A DNA stretch of 64,000 bases, taken from NCBI RefSeq assembly GCF_004339025.1, contig NZ_SMFT01000001.1, forward strand, positions 660,386 through 724,385, given 5' to 3'. Origin of the DNA: Volucribacter psittacicida (GTDB lineage: Bacteria > Pseudomonadota > Gammaproteobacteria > Enterobacterales > Pasteurellaceae). Shown here piece after piece: positions 1 to 10,403 of this stretch. Numbering within the stretch: position 1 is the stretch's first letter; each line of letters starts with the position of its first letter. The position numbers and the translations under genes were made by a program. The notes under the pieces are model-generated. The model was not told where the DNA came from. It searched no databases and worked only from the letters and a program-made list of their open reading frames with translations.

Positions 1-1307
1 AAAGAGGCTGAAAAAGGTAATTGCGATTGCAAATTAAGCAAGCCCATTAAACAAGCCTCAGCAATCATCATACCCTTACCATGCACATTTCCTGCTAGCT
101 CATTTTTACGATCCACATCAACAATCTCGCCGTCGCCAAAATTTACCACACAACTAATTCTTGAAGGTTCGCCAAACACAATCGGCGTTCCCTGATACTC
201 CACCACCGATAGCCCATTGACCTGCCCAATCACTTCCCCGTCCGTGGCGATATACACTTGCTCGTGTAAAATATCTGCATAAGTTTGCGTCATCAAAAAA
301 CTCTGCTGATATAGCTGTTGCTGAAAAAATTGCTCAAAATGCACCGCACTTAGGCTTGCTTGCTCCGCATACAAACTTGCTCCGCTTAAAATATGCTGTA
401 ACCTCGCCAAATCAATGCTTACTAAATAACGATTTTCGCTTTCTCGCACCAATAATTGATAAAGTTTATTTAAACCAGCGTCATCAATGGCTGGCAATCC
501 TCTTTGCTGTGCAAAGGTACGTACAAAATTTGCCCATAATTGCTGATGTTCAACCTGCTCTAAATCAAAATAGCTTTCCATTTCGCCATAAGATGCCTGA
601 TAACTCAATTCAGGCTCTAATTCCGCAAAACGAGCCAAGTCTTCACGATCCCCCAATAAAATCAACTTTAACTGCAAAGGATAACTTGGAATCTCGCAAG
701 GCAAAGGACAACGAGGATCAAGGGAATACCAATCAAATTGCTGAGTCAGTAAAATAGTTTTTAACGGTTGCCATAGCTCAAATTGTGCCAACAAACTGGA
801 TAAATTTAAAATCAATACCCCTTGATTTACCGCATGAACAAGCCCAGCTTGCAACTCAATATGCTTAGTCAAGGTATGTTGACGTAAACAGCCCAATAAC
901 TTACAGCGATCAAAATATAAGGCTTTCGCCACCTTATATTTACTGACAAAATTATCCTCCACAGATTGTGCAGGCATCAGCTGAACTTGTGGAAAACAGG
1001 TTTCATCGCCTTGTTTTACCACATATTTTACCCCTGCTACCGCTGATTTATCGCTATTTTGCGGTGTAAAAACCACTGAATTTTGTTGCACAAAATTCTC
1101 AATAAATTGGCTATTCTCCGCCCACTCATTACTTTTCAATAACAATAATTTATCCGTTGGATTTTGCAAAAAATAACGCAAACAAGACACCGCCCTCGGC
1201 TGCAACGCCATATAATCAACGCATTGAAACGCCTGTTCAGACAACAATAATTGTGGTACTAACTGCTGATAATCTAAGCAATATTGACTGGATAAAGATA
1301 AAGACAC
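1..1307 (-). CDS. ycbZ: Lon-family ATP-dependent protease homologue (YcbZ/LonH type), 3' part cut by window edge
   Basis: Reading leftward from a GTG at 1307 (GAGAG just upstream), 435 codons stay open to the window edge. The N-terminal part resembles the ATPase-like region of YcbZ-type Lon homologues, with an LLGDREDLARF stretch. The last visible part is the start of the Lon peptidase domain: GQVNGLSVVEY, FGEPSRISCVVNFGDGEIVD and KNELAGNVHGKGMM. The catalytic Ser/Lys dyad lies beyond the edge, so activity cannot be judged. Members of this family are poorly characterised cytoplasmic proteins related to LonB. The gene is divergent from matP, the same arrangement as in E. coli (matP-ycbZ-fabA), which supports the assignment. 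No ATG start gives the family N terminus; GTG is the best choice. Confidence 0.85.
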   Translation of the reverse strand, partial: MSLSLSSQYCLDYQQLVPQLLLSEQAFQCVDYMALQPRAVSCLRYFLQNPTDKLLLLKSNEWAENSQFIENFVQQNSVVFTPQNSDKSAVAGVKYVVKQGDETCFPQVQLMPAQSVEDNFVSKYKVAKALYFDRCKLLGCLRQHTLTKHIELQAGLVHAVNQGVLILNLSSLLAQFELWQPLKTILLTQQFDWYSLDPRCPLPCEIPSYPLQLKLILLGDREDLARFAELEPELSYQASYGEMESYFDLEQVEHQQLWANFVRTFAQQRGLPAIDDAGLNKLYQLLVRESENRYLVSIDLARLQHILSGASLYAEQASLSAVHFEQFFQQQLYQQSFLMTQTYADILHEQVYIATDGEVIGQVNGLSVVEYQGTPIVFGEPSRISCVVNFGDGEIVDVDRKNELAGNVHGKGMMIAEACLMGLLNLQSQLPFSAS

Positions 1308-1534
1308 GAAACTCTCACTCTGATATAAAATATTTTGTGGCTATTATGGCATAAAATTTATTGGGATAGCATAGGGATTGTGTTTTATTCTCATTAGTTT
1401 TCAATATAAAAGATGAAACTATCATTCAACTATGAATAATAAAATGCTAGCCAAAAAAATGATGAACAGGTAACATAACATTTAATATGATTGATTAAAT
1501 CTCTTTTCCTCTCGTTTACTCGCTAGGAATATCT

Positions 1535-1990
1535 ATGAAATATCAAAAACTTGAAAATCAAGAAGCACATTGGAAATGGCTTTATTTAGTAAAAAAACAA
1601 CGTAATGGGGAAAAAATTACTGCGTATGAAGAAAAAAGCCTTGAGCAGGAAATTGCTCAGCAATTAATTCAAGCACAACATAATCCTACCATTATTGAAA
1701 ATTGGATTACTCAACACCTTTCTCCTAATTTAGCCATAAAGCTAGATCAAGCGATCCGAGCTAAGCGAAAACGTTTTTTTAATGCCGAAAAACAATCGAC
1801 AAAGAAAAAGTCTATTGATTTAGAATATGCTGTTTGGTTGAGACTTTCAAAATATTCTAAGAAAAATAAAATGACATTATCTGAAACCATTAATTTTATG
1901 ATTGATGAACAAGAGAGCAAAGCATTGTATGAATCTCAAATGTCAATGATGAAAGCTGGACTTGCTGATTTACTCAATAAACCTAAGTAA
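1535..1990 (+). CDS. matP: Macrodomain Ter protein MatP
   Basis: A 151-residue protein that matches MatP in length and along most of its sequence: MKYQKLENQEAHWKWLYLVK at the N terminus, RAKRKRFFNAE in the middle and KKKSIDLEYAVWLRLSKYSK at the start of the ribbon-helix-helix region. MatP binds matS sites in the terminus macrodomain and bridges DNA and the divisome. The basic N-terminal four-helix part and the C-terminal coiled-coil tail are both present. It is divergent from the Lon homologue across 227 bp and convergent with holA, separated by a strong bidirectional terminator. No matS-like palindrome was recognised in this window by eye. Confidence 0.93.
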   Translation: MKYQKLENQEAHWKWLYLVKKQRNGEKITAYEEKSLEQEIAQQLIQAQHNPTIIENWITQHLSPNLAIKLDQAIRAKRKRFFNAEKQSTKKKSIDLEYAVWLRLSKYSKKNKMTLSETINFMIDEQESKALYESQMSMMKAGLADLLNKPK

Positions 1991-2163
1991 CCAACTTATT
2001 ATCATTAAAATGATAACCCTTTTATAGCCCTTTCAGTTTAAAGGTGTAATGAACAAAATAGCTGCTAAAAAATCCATATACAATCAGTATATAAGAGAGT
2101 TCAACATAGTATCTTATTTAAAACGACTATATTATGAGAAATATTTATAAAAATTTTCTTAAT

Positions 2164-2206
2164 AAAAAAGTTACTAATAACTTGAAAAATTATTAGCAAC
2201 TTTTTT
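2164..2206. terminator. Bidirectional intrinsic terminator between matP and holA
   Basis: Arms 2164-2180 and 2190-2206 form a 17 bp stem (one A-C mismatch) around the loop CTTGAAAAA. The A6 and T6 tracts sit at the bases of the arms, so a U-tract follows the hairpin on either strand. It lies between the convergent genes matP and holA. Confidence 0.85.
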
Positions 2207-2229
2207 CCACTACACCTATAAAAATCATT

Positions 2230-3270
2230 CTACCTATTACTACAAATACTCACACTAAGCTCTTCTAATTGTTGCCAAATGTCGCTACTAAAATCTTGTT
2301 TTATAGCGCGTTCAATTTCTGCTAATTTTCGATAAGTTTGAAATAATTGACGATAGGTAAAACGTTTTAATATGGCTAAAAATAATGGGCGGCGATTTTG
2401 CCAAATCTTTAATTTAGCAAAAATATCATTTAATTGTTGATGAGGTAAAGATTGCTCTAGATGGATTTTCTGCTGTGGCTGAGAAATTTCGAGCAAAATA
2501 TTGAGTTCTTTTTGTAGTATTCTCAATAGAATAATAGGTTGAATATCTTCTTGTTGTAAGCCTTCGAGAATGCGTTTTGCTCGTTTTTCTTTGCCTTCTA
2601 ATAGGGCATCGATCCATTGATAAGGGGTAAAAACGGAGGATTGTTCAACAATTTCTTTTACTCTGGGATAAGTTAATTTGTGATCAGGATAAAGTAAAGC
2701 GAGGAGTTGTAAGGTTTGGTGTAAGGCTAATAGGTTATTTTCATAACTATAACTTAATAATTGGGTAGCTTCTTGATCAAGATTTAATCCCATTGCTTTT
2801 GCTCGTTGTGTGATCCAACGGGGATATTGAGCAATATTTGGCGTTTGACAATTCACTTGGAGCAGTTGGGGGTCATATTCATTGGCTTGTTGATACCATT
2901 TCTGCTTTTCATATTCTTTGGTTAGCTTATTAAATTGCAAAATAAGTAGAATATCTTGATGTAATAATGAGATAAGTTCAGCAAGTTTTTGTTGCAATGT
3001 GCTTGTTAATTTATCAGGCAAAATAAGAATCATAATTTGCCGACTAAAAAATAACCCCATAGATTGGCAACGTTCAAATAATTCATTCCAATCCGTATTA
3101 TTGTCAATGCTTACTTGATATTTTTCATCAAATTGTTGAGCCTGTGCGGTTTGAATAATTTGCTGTGTACTTTCTTCTAATAATAATGGATCTTGCCCCA
3201 CTAAATAGTAAATGGGATTTAGATGTCGGGCAAGATGTGTGTTTAGTTGTTCAGCAAAAATACGAATCAT
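2230..3270 (-). CDS. holA: DNA polymerase III delta subunit HolA
   Basis: A 346-residue protein with the delta-subunit N terminus (MIRIFAEQLNTHLARHLNPI, YYLVGQDPLLLEES), an AAA+-like fold without a Walker A motif, and the collar-domain region near SSVFTPYQWIDALLEGKEKR. Delta opens the beta sliding clamp as part of the clamp loader. The start codon overlaps the end of lptE by four bases, which indicates translational coupling in a leuS-lptE-holA cluster. The length is close to E. coli HolA (343 aa). Nothing looks disrupted. Confidence 0.93.
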   Translation of the reverse strand: MIRIFAEQLNTHLARHLNPIYYLVGQDPLLLEESTQQIIQTAQAQQFDEKYQVSIDNNTDWNELFERCQSMGLFFSRQIMILILPDKLTSTLQQKLAELISLLHQDILLILQFNKLTKEYEKQKWYQQANEYDPQLLQVNCQTPNIAQYPRWITQRAKAMGLNLDQEATQLLSYSYENNLLALHQTLQLLALLYPDHKLTYPRVKEIVEQSSVFTPYQWIDALLEGKEKRAKRILEGLQQEDIQPIILLRILQKELNILLEISQPQQKIHLEQSLPHQQLNDIFAKLKIWQNRRPLFLAILKRFTYRQLFQTYRKLAEIERAIKQDFSSDIWQQLEELSVSICSNR

Positions 3271-3776
3271 TGGACTTCAGTCGTTATTTTATGAGGAATA
3301 GCCGCCATTTTTATAATCAGTTGACGTGCAGCTTGTTCATACATATCACGCCAGATCATCTCTTTTTCTGCGGATTTTGCTAACGCAGCACGAGAGTTAT
3401 CAAAAAAAGTGCGGGTAACATGCGCTGAAATTGGATAAGCCACGTGATTTGGTAATTTAACCGAAGCCTCAACATTTAAGATGAGAATTTTTTCGGCTTC
3501 TCGTCCTTGTTTAAAAACAGACGCCACAGAAGAATCTGTACTGGTTTTATTTAAACGTAAAACCGTAACATTGTTTTGATTTTCCACAATATTAATATTG
3601 CGTAATTGTAATTGGTTACGTAAGGCTCTTGCCATATCGCTATAAGGATCGCTACTTTCTAGTTGGATAGTTTGTATTTCTTTGGGTAAAATTTGTTCAT
3701 TTTGAAAATGAAAACCGCAAGCAGAAAGTAACGATAGGCTACTGATAATCAAGATTGTTTTAAGTTGTTTTAACAT
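3267..3776 (-). CDS. lptE: LPS-assembly lipoprotein LptE
   Basis: A 169-residue lipoprotein starting MLKQLKTILIISSLSLLSAC, with the lipobox LSAC and lipidated Cys at residue 20. It then has the LptE-type GFHFQN segment. LptE plugs the LptD barrel at the outer membrane and is needed for LPS export. An upstream in-frame ATG exists at 3869, but the signal peptide and an AGAGAG ribosome site before 3776 decide the start. It sits between leuS and holA as in other Gammaproteobacteria. A hairpin terminator lies between leuS and this start, so lptE-holA may partly rely on read-through or a separate promoter. Confidence 0.92.
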   Translation of the reverse strand: MLKQLKTILIISSLSLLSACGFHFQNEQILPKEIQTIQLESSDPYSDMARALRNQLQLRNINIVENQNNVTVLRLNKTSTDSSVASVFKQGREAEKILILNVEASVKLPNHVAYPISAHVTRTFFDNSRAALAKSAEKEMIWRDMYEQAARQLIIKMAAIPHKITTEVQ

Positions 3777-3796
3777 AAGAAATCTCTCTAAAAAAT

Positions 3797-3820
3797 ACCG
3801 CACTTTATTCAAAGTGCGGT
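3797..3820 (-). terminator. Uptake-signal inverted pair acting as leuS terminator
   Basis: Two uptake signals face each other as ACCGCACTTT-ATTC-AAAGTGCGGT, a perfect 10 bp stem. On the minus strand it is followed by ATTTTTT, the layout of an intrinsic terminator. It lies 12 bp past the leuS stop and upstream of lptE. Confidence 0.75.
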
Positions 3821-3831
3821 CAATATTAGAA

Positions 3832-6414
3832 TTATTTTGCCACAAAGCTAAATAATTTACCCGGTACATAAATGGTTTTCACGATGGTTAAACCATCAAG
3901 GAATTTTTGAACATTTTCTTCCGCTAAAGCACGTTGTTGAATTTGTTCTTCTTCCATATCCGCTGGTACAGTAATTTTAGCCCGCACTTTGCCATTAACC
4001 TGTACCACCACCAATTTTTCTTCATCGATCATCGCTTGCGGATCTGCCTCCACCCAAGGGGCATTATCGATACTCTCTTGATTGCCAAGGGCTTGCCATA
4101 ATTGGAAGCAAATGTGTGGCGTGATTGGGTAAAGCATACGCACCACCGAACTTAATGCCTCTGCCATCAAGGCTTTATCTTGTTCAGTGGCAAGGCTAGC
4201 ACGGGTTAATTTATTCATTAACTCCATAATCGCGGCAATGGCGGTATTAAAGGTTTGACGGCGACCAATATCATCGCTAACTTTCGCAATGGTTTTATGT
4301 ACATCTCGGCGTAATGCCTTTTGCTCACTGGAAAGTGCGGTCAAATCTAGCGTTGTTTTGGCAGGATCTTTTTGATATTCGTAAACTAAATTCCATACAC
4401 GAGCCAAGAAACGTTTTGCCCCCTCTACGCCAGATTCTTGCCATTCTAAGGTCATTTCCGCTGGCGAGGCAAACATCATAAATAAACGGACGGTATCTGC
4501 ACCATATTTTTCCACCATTTCTTGCGGATCAATACCGTTATTTTTGGATTTTGACATTTTCGTCATACCACTATGGACTAGCTCACGTCCTTCTGGATCA
4601 GTGGCTTTAATAATCCGCCCTTTTTCATCACGTTCAAGCGTAACCTGCGTTGGAGAAACCCAAATACGTTCATTGGTTGGGCTGGTGTAATAGAACGCAT
4701 CAGCCAATACCATACCTTGACACAATAATTTTTTAGCAGGCTCATCGGAATTGACTAAGCCCGCATCACGCAACAATTTATGGAAGAAGCGGAAATAAAG
4801 TAAGTGCATAGTGGCGTGTTCAATGCCGCCAATATATTGATCTACAGGTAACCAATAATTCGCTTCATCGCTGTCTAACATCGCTTTATCATAAGTTGGC
4901 GAGGTGTAGCGTGCATAATACCAAGAGGATTCCATAAAGGTATCAAAGGTATCCGTTTCTTTTAACGCTGGCTGTCCTTGATAAGTGGTTTTCGCCCATT
5001 CTGGATCTGCTTTGATCGGGCTTTTTACCCCATCCATTACCACATCTTCAGGTAAAATAATCGGTAAATCCTGTAACGGTGCTGGCACAACGTCGCCATT
5101 CGCTAAGGTCAACATCGGAATGGGTGCGCCCCAGTAACGTTGACGGGAAACGCCCCAATCACGCAAGCGATAATTTACTTGGCGTTTACCAACGCCCATT
5201 GCCTCTAATTTATCGGCGATACCATTGAATGCCGCGTTAAAATCTAAACCATCAAATTCCGCAGAATTCACATTGATACCATGCTCAGTAAAAGCACATT
5301 TACTCAAATCAATGCTTTCATTATTGGCAGGCGCAATCACTTGTTTAATAGGTAAACCATATTTGCTAGCAAACTCAAAATCTCGTTGATCGTGGGCAGG
5401 CACCGCCATTACCGCCCCTGTACCATAATGCATTAACACAAAATTGGCGACCCAAATTGGCACGTCTTCGCCCGTTAAAGGATGAATAGCGAATAAACCT
5501 GTCGCCATCCCTTTCTTTTCCATGGTGGCTAATTCCGCTTCTGCCACTTTGGTATTTTTACATTCTTGGATAAATTGTGCTAAGGCTGGGTTATGTTGTG
5601 CCGCTTGCTCCGCTAAAGGATGTCCCGCCGCCACCGCCATATAAGACACGCCATAAAAGGTATCAGGACGCGTGGTATAAACCGCCACTCTTTGTTCGCT
5701 GTCTTTTAATTTAAAGGTAATCTCAACCCCTTCAGAACGCCCAATCCAGTTACGCTGCATAGTTTTTACCATATCAGGCCATTCATCAAGCTGATCCAAA
5801 CCACCAAGTAATTGCTCAGCATAATCAGTAATTTTAATAAACCATTGCGGAATTTCTTTTTGCTCTACAGGCGTATCACAACGCCAACAACAGCCCTCGT
5901 GTACTTGCTCATTAGCTAAAACCGTTTCATCATTAGGGCACCAGTTCACAGTCGATGTTTTTTTATACACCAAGCCTTTTTTATATAACTCAGTGAAAAA
6001 CCATTGCTCCCATTTATAATACTCAGGGCGACAAGTCGTCACCTCACGATCCCAATCATAAGCAAAACCTAACACCTTCAACTGGTTTTTCATATATTCA
6101 ATATTTTCATAAGTCCATTTTGCTGGTGCGGTACTATTCTTAATCGCCGCCCCCTCAGCAGGTAAACCAAAGGCATCCCACCCCATAGGTTGCAGTACAT
6201 TTTTGCCATTCATACGTTGATAACGAGACACCACATCACCAATGGTATAATTGCGGACGTGTCCCATATGCAAACGCCCAGAAGGATAAGGCAACATAGA
6301 AAGGCAATAATATTTCTCTTTGCTTGTATCTTTTACGGCTTTAAATGTTTTGTTGTCAGCCCAGTACTGTTGCACTTCAGGCTCAATTAAATCAGGACGA
6401 TATTGTTCTAACAT
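3832..6414 (-). CDS. leuS: Leucyl-tRNA synthetase
   Basis: An 860-residue class I synthetase that charges tRNA-Leu. Visible motifs are the HIGH-type HMGH at residues 49-52 within [19 protein letters not shown], the editing domain with TRPDTFYG, and the KMSKS loop in [11 protein letters not shown]. The C-terminal domain ends with [11 protein letters not shown] and an [10 protein letters not shown] tail. The start at 6414 ([18 protein letters not shown]) follows AAGGTATCGCTA and matches the family. An upstream ATG 11 codons earlier adds residues with no family counterpart. It is the first gene of the leuS-lptE-holA cluster. No leader peptide or T-box was seen upstream. Confidence 0.97.
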   Translation of the reverse strand: MLEQYRPDLIEPEVQQYWADNKTFKAVKDTSKEKYYCLSMLPYPSGRLHMGHVRNYTIGDVVSRYQRMNGKNVLQPMGWDAFGLPAEGAAIKNSTAPAKWTYENIEYMKNQLKVLGFAYDWDREVTTCRPEYYKWEQWFFTELYKKGLVYKKTSTVNWCPNDETVLANEQVHEGCCWRCDTPVEQKEIPQWFIKITDYAEQLLGGLDQLDEWPDMVKTMQRNWIGRSEGVEITFKLKDSEQRVAVYTTRPDTFYGVSYMAVAAGHPLAEQAAQHNPALAQFIQECKNTKVAEAELATMEKKGMATGLFAIHPLTGEDVPIWVANFVLMHYGTGAVMAVPAHDQRDFEFASKYGLPIKQVIAPANNESIDLSKCAFTEHGINVNSAEFDGLDFNAAFNGIADKLEAMGVGKRQVNYRLRDWGVSRQRYWGAPIPMLTLANGDVVPAPLQDLPIILPEDVVMDGVKSPIKADPEWAKTTYQGQPALKETDTFDTFMESSWYYARYTSPTYDKAMLDSDEANYWLPVDQYIGGIEHATMHLLYFRFFHKLLRDAGLVNSDEPAKKLLCQGMVLADAFYYTSPTNERIWVSPTQVTLERDEKGRIIKATDPEGRELVHSGMTKMSKSKNNGIDPQEMVEKYGADTVRLFMMFASPAEMTLEWQESGVEGAKRFLARVWNLVYEYQKDPAKTTLDLTALSSEQKALRRDVHKTIAKVSDDIGRRQTFNTAIAAIMELMNKLTRASLATEQDKALMAEALSSVVRMLYPITPHICFQLWQALGNQESIDNAPWVEADPQAMIDEEKLVVVQVNGKVRAKITVPADMEEEQIQQRALAEENVQKFLDGLTIVKTIYVPGKLFSFVAK

Positions 6415-6722
6415 TAGCGATACCTTAAAAACTAAATAAAAAACCACCGCACTTTTGTTATAAAGGTGAGATGATAAAAGAATTAATCATTGAAAATGTG
6501 ATATAGGATAGCTTAAAACCGTAAAAAAAAATAGGGTATATTATGGGGTTTTGTGAATAAGTCAGTAAATTATCATCGTTCTACTTTGAAATCATTGCGT
6601 GGGGCTGTTTTATAGTCCTTCAAAATTATTTTAAAATGGAATAACTATAATGGTATGAAACAAACCAAAACCTACTATAAATTGCACTATCCCTCCTTTA
6701 AGCACAACTGCTCCATAGATTA
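6415..6722. other. Intergenic region between mutT and leuS
   Basis: This is 308 bp of AT-rich DNA with no convincing gene. It must contain the leuS promoter on the minus strand. It holds one uptake signal (ACCGCACTT near 6446) and several TATA-rich stretches, none of which gives an unambiguous -35/-10 pair. No hairpin terminator for mutT was found. Confidence 0.5.
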
Positions 6723-7139
6723 TTAAACAATACTTTGCGAAAAGATCTCCCCCAATAACCGCTGAACAATTTGGGCATTTGCTGGTGGGAACTGGCTTGC
6801 ATCTAATTCATTTTGAGCAACCCATAGCCCCTCTTGTCCTTCTCGTCCAAAGGGTTCATTTACCCATTCTTCAACTAAATAAAAATAAAATTCAATAAAT
6901 TTTGTTGGATATTCAAAGCAGAATTTTTCATAAGGGTAAGCGGATAAAACATGGATTCCCACTTCTTCCTCAAGTTCTCGTTTTAAGGCTTGTTCGGGGG
7001 TTTCTCCGGGATCCACTTTGCCACCGGGAAATTCTAATGCTTGAGCAAAATCCTGTCCTTCTAAGCGTTGGGTTAAATAAATTTGTTTAAATTCATTACG
7101 AATAATCCCTACGGCTACCTTAATTAAGGGTTTTTCCAT
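6723..7139 (-). CDS. mutT: 8-oxo-dGTP diphosphatase MutT
   Basis: A 138-residue Nudix hydrolase. The Nudix box runs from Gly40: GKVDPGE, then RELEEEVGI, fitting GX5EX7REUXEEXGU with the metal-binding glutamates intact. The N-terminal IKVAVGIIRNEFKQIYLTQR is typical of MutT, which removes oxidised dGTP from the nucleotide pool and prevents A:T to C:G transversions. It lies last in secM-secA-mutT, the same order as in E. coli. A hairpin with a T-run separates it from secA, so expression may depend on read-through. Confidence 0.92.
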   Translation of the reverse strand: MEKPLIKVAVGIIRNEFKQIYLTQRLEGQDFAQALEFPGGKVDPGETPEQALKRELEEEVGIHVLSAYPYEKFCFEYPTKFIEFYFYLVEEWVNEPFGREGQEGLWVAQNELDASQFPPANAQIVQRLLGEIFSQSIV

Positions 7140-7170
7140 TATTTTGGTTTCTCCAATGGGTTTAACTGAT

Positions 7171-7218
7171 AAAAAAGTGCGATCAGATTTTAAAATTTTT
7201 TAAAAATCGACCGCACTT
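7171..7218 (-). terminator. Terminator downstream of secA built from two uptake-signal-like arms
   Basis: AAGTGCGATC (7175-7184) faces GACCGCACTT (7209-7218), a 10 bp stem with one G-U pair in RNA. On the minus strand it is followed by a run of six T. The long AT-rich loop (24 nt) weakens it. It lies between secA and mutT. Confidence 0.6.
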
Positions 7219-7225
7219 GGTTTTT

Positions 7226-9925
7226 CTAGGCTTTTACTCGACTACCATGGCAATGCTTGTATTTCTTACCTGAACCACATGGACAAGGCTCATTACGCCC
7301 TATTTTACGATTAACCTGTTGTGGTTCATTATTCGCTTGTTCGCTATTAGCGTGTAATTGAATATTATCCGCCTCTCGTTGTGCGGCTGCGATTCTGGCA
7401 CGTTCAGCAGCCTCAATTTCCTCTTGGCTACGCACTTGTACCTTGCTTAAGGTGCTAATCACACCTAATTTTAAGGCATCAAGCATTTCGGTAAACATTT
7501 GGAAAGATTCTTTTTTGTATTCTTGTTTCGGATCTTTCTGTGCATAACCACGCAAATGGATACCTTTACGCAAGTGATCCATTGCGGACAAATGATCTTT
7601 CCATAATTCATCTAAAAGCTGTAACATCACGCCTTTTTCAAAATTACGCATGGTATCCGCACCCACAAGCTCTTCCTTACGTTTATATTCTTCTACGGCA
7701 TATTGTAAAATACGCTCACGCAAGGTTTCCTCATGTAAATGATTATCCTCTTCTAGCCATTGTTGAATAGGTAAATCCAAGGCAAAATCCGTTTTTAAAC
7801 GTTGCTCCAAGGCAGGAATATCCCACATTTCTTCTAAGGATTGTGGTGGAATATATTGATCAATGACTGCATTGAATACATCATTTCGAATAACCTCAAT
7901 GGTTTCAGAAATATCCTCGTTATCCAATAAATAATTACGTTGATTATAAATAGCGTGGCGTTGATCGTTTGCCACATCATCAAACTGCAATAAGTTTTTC
8001 CGTCCATCAAAGTTATGAGCCTCTACTTTTGCTTGTGCTGAGGCAATCACTTTGGCTAATAACTTGGATTCCATCGCCTCGCCGGGTTCAGTAAAGGCTT
8101 TTTTCATCATATTTAATTTGCCTTCATTGAGATAAATCCGCATTAATGCGTCTTCCAAAGAAAGGTAAAAACGTGATGAACCAGGATCGCCTTGACGCCC
8201 TGAACGTCCTCGCAACTGGTTATCAATACGGCGTGATTCGTGGCGTTCTGTACCAATAATATGTAGCCCACCTGCAGCCATAACAATATCATGGCGTTTC
8301 TGCCAAGCGGCTTTAATTTCATCAATTTGTGCTTGAGTTGGGTTATCTAATTTCTCTACTTCCGCTTTCCAACTTCCGCCCAGGACAATATCTGTTCCTC
8401 GTCCTGCCATATTGGTAGCAATGGTTACCGCGCCGGGATAACCTGCATTCGCCACAATTTCTGCTTCTTGAGCATGAAATTTCGCATTTAATACGCTATG
8501 TTTAATGCCTGCTTTGGTTAAGGCTAAAGACAATAATTCAGATTTTTCAATGGAAATGGTTCCCACTAACACAGGTTGATTGCGTGCCACACAATCCTTA
8601 ATATCCTTAATGATCGCCTCAAATTTATAGGCCTCATTTTCAAACATTAAATCTGTACGATCATCACGAATCATTGGACGATTGGTTGGAATCACAACGG
8701 TTTCTAAGCCATAAATTTGTTGAAATTCAAAGGCTTCGGTATCCGCTGTCCCCGTCATCCCCGCCAATTTTTCATAAAGACGGAAATAATTTTGATAAGT
8801 GATAGAGGCGACAGTTTGGTTTTCGCTTTGAATTTTTACGCCCTCTTTGGCTTCAATGGCTTGATGTAAACCATCAGACCAACGGCGACCTGCCATAGTA
8901 CGACCTGTATGTTCATCAACAATCACCACTTCGCCATCTTTCACAATATAATCTACATTGCGTTCAAATAAAGCGTGAGCACGCAATGCCGCATAAACGT
9001 GGTGCAGTAAAGAAATTTTTGATGGCGAATATAAGGACTCATCTTCCGTCATTAAACCTAATTCAGCCAATAATTTCTCAATTTTAATTTGTCCACGTTC
9101 GGTCAAATAGGCTTGTTTATTCTTTAAATCAACGGTGTAATCGCCATCGCCTTGATATTCATCGCTATCTTCTTTTTCTTGTAAAATCAATTTAGGAATT
9201 AATTTATCAATAGCGACATAAAGCTCCGAGCTATCTTCTGCTTGCCCAGAAATAATCAAAGGGGTACGAGCTTCATCAATTAAAATAGAATCCACTTCGT
9301 CCACCAAAGCATAATGTAATGGGCGTTGGAAACGTTCTTGTGCTGAATGAGCCAAATTATCTCTTAAATAATCAAAACCTAATTCGCTGTTAGTGGCATA
9401 AGTAATATCGGCGGCATAAGCAGCGCGCTTCTCTTGTGGCAACATTCCCGGCACATTGACAGCAACCGTCATACCTAAAAATTCAAATAAAGGACGATTG
9501 GTTTCCGCATCTCGGCGCGCTAAATAATCATTAACGGTAACCACATGCACCCCTTTACCACTCAAGGCATTTAAATAACAAGGCAGGGTTGCGGTTAAAG
9601 TTTTGCCCTCACCGGTACGCATTTCTGCGATACAACGATCATTAAGCACCATTCCTCCAATAAGCTGAACATCAAAAGGACGCATACCTAACACACGCTT
9701 ACTCGCTTCACGCACTGTGGCAAAGGCTTCAGGAATTAAATCCTCAAGTTTCTCCCCTTGTGTCAAACGCTGACGAAACTCAGCGGTTTTTCCTTGTAAT
9801 TGTTCATCAGTCATCGCCTCAAATTCAGGCTCTAATTTATTAATCTGGGCAACACGTTTATTTAAACGGCGTAAAATACGGTCATTACGACTACCAAACA
9901 CTTTAGTTACAATAGTTGAAAGCAT
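7226..9925 (-). CDS. secA: Preprotein translocase ATPase SecA
   Basis: An 899-residue SecA, close to the E. coli length (901). It has the Walker A region MRTGEGKTL near residue 105, the Walker B/DEAD-type [15 protein letters not shown], motif [12 protein letters not shown] and the C-terminal zinc-binding SecB/ribosome tail [18 protein letters not shown]. SecA drives proteins through SecYEG. AAAGAGAT precedes the ATG. It is preceded by secM with an 83 bp gap, which implies secretion-responsive translational control of secA, and followed by mutT. Confidence 0.98.
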   Translation of the reverse strand: MLSTIVTKVFGSRNDRILRRLNKRVAQINKLEPEFEAMTDEQLQGKTAEFRQRLTQGEKLEDLIPEAFATVREASKRVLGMRPFDVQLIGGMVLNDRCIAEMRTGEGKTLTATLPCYLNALSGKGVHVVTVNDYLARRDAETNRPLFEFLGMTVAVNVPGMLPQEKRAAYAADITYATNSELGFDYLRDNLAHSAQERFQRPLHYALVDEVDSILIDEARTPLIISGQAEDSSELYVAIDKLIPKLILQEKEDSDEYQGDGDYTVDLKNKQAYLTERGQIKIEKLLAELGLMTEDESLYSPSKISLLHHVYAALRAHALFERNVDYIVKDGEVVIVDEHTGRTMAGRRWSDGLHQAIEAKEGVKIQSENQTVASITYQNYFRLYEKLAGMTGTADTEAFEFQQIYGLETVVIPTNRPMIRDDRTDLMFENEAYKFEAIIKDIKDCVARNQPVLVGTISIEKSELLSLALTKAGIKHSVLNAKFHAQEAEIVANAGYPGAVTIATNMAGRGTDIVLGGSWKAEVEKLDNPTQAQIDEIKAAWQKRHDIVMAAGGLHIIGTERHESRRIDNQLRGRSGRQGDPGSSRFYLSLEDALMRIYLNEGKLNMMKKAFTEPGEAMESKLLAKVIASAQAKVEAHNFDGRKNLLQFDDVANDQRHAIYNQRNYLLDNEDISETIEVIRNDVFNAVIDQYIPPQSLEEMWDIPALEQRLKTDFALDLPIQQWLEEDNHLHEETLRERILQYAVEEYKRKEELVGADTMRNFEKGVMLQLLDELWKDHLSAMDHLRKGIHLRGYAQKDPKQEYKKESFQMFTEMLDALKLGVISTLSKVQVRSQEEIEAAERARIAAAQREADNIQLHANSEQANNEPQQVNRKIGRNEPCPCGSGKKYKHCHGSRVKA

Positions 9926-9960
9926 AATATCTCTTTATCATTTTTAAAAATTAAAAAACA

Positions 9961-9981
9961 CTTATTTATCAAATAAATAAG
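9961..9981 (-). promoter_or_regulatory. Hairpin in the secM-secA gap
   Basis: CTTATTTAT and ATAAATAAG form a perfect 9 bp stem with a three-base loop, between the secM stop and the secA ribosome site. In E. coli a secM-secA secondary structure hides the secA ribosome site and is opened by SecM arrest. This stem does not itself cover AAAGAGAT, so its part in such a switch is an inference. Confidence 0.4.
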
Positions 9982-10008
9982 CATAAATAGCAATATAAAA
10001 TAATAAAT

Positions 10009-10341
10009 TTAAATGACGGGGCCTGCTCGGATAGGGCGTTGACGCACAAGGATTTTTGCATAAAAGTGCGGTAGGTTTTGTGAAAGTTTTGGGAAATCTC
10101 GTAAAATATCCCAATCCGCCACAAGGCTAAATTGTTGAACAAAAGCAATATCAATATCGCTCTGTTCTACTTGTTGTAAAGGTTGATAATTGGTTTCTAA
10201 ATTATCATTAACAACCTCAAATTCTTGATTGGTAGGCAATAAAAAAAGCGCCAACATACCTAATAATAAATGTGGCCAAAATGAAGATTTTTTCTTATTA
10301 CCAATAACGTTCACAATATTCTTCCCAAAAATTTTGCTCAT
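10009..10341 (-). CDS. secM: Secretion monitor SecM (variant arrest peptide)
   Basis: A 110-residue protein directly upstream of secA. A basic N terminus (NKKKSSFWPH) precedes one hydrophobic export segment (LLLGMLALFLLP). The protein ends FYAKILVRQRPIRAGPVI, so the diagnostic RAGP arrest core is present three residues from the stop region. Against the E. coli motif F-x4-WI-x4-GIRAGP, the Trp-Ile pair is Leu-Val, the Gly before IRAGP is Pro, and the spacing is one residue shorter. Position, size, signal segment and RAGP together make the call strong. It is shorter than E. coli SecM (170 aa). It is expected to stall its own ribosome when export is slow and so raise secA translation. Confidence 0.88.
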   Translation of the reverse strand: MSKIFGKNIVNVIGNKKKSSFWPHLLLGMLALFLLPTNQEFEVVNDNLETNYQPLQQVEQSDIDIAFVQQFSLVADWDILRDFPKLSQNLPHFYAKILVRQRPIRAGPVI

Positions 10342-10403
10342 TATAACGGAAATTCATTATAATGCCTACCTTAACATAGGGTTTAACGAGGGAAAATCAA
10401 GCA

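Noticed and set aside
356..1354. Plus-strand open frames of 133 and 65 codons
   Set aside because: Both are antisense to the clear Lon-family gene that is open across 1-1307.
3832..6447. Longer N termini for leuS, lptE, yrbG, yfaE, hisG and tyrP
   Set aside because: The extra residues have no family counterpart, and ribosome sites or signal peptides fit the shorter starts; two extensions run into a hairpin or a repeat.
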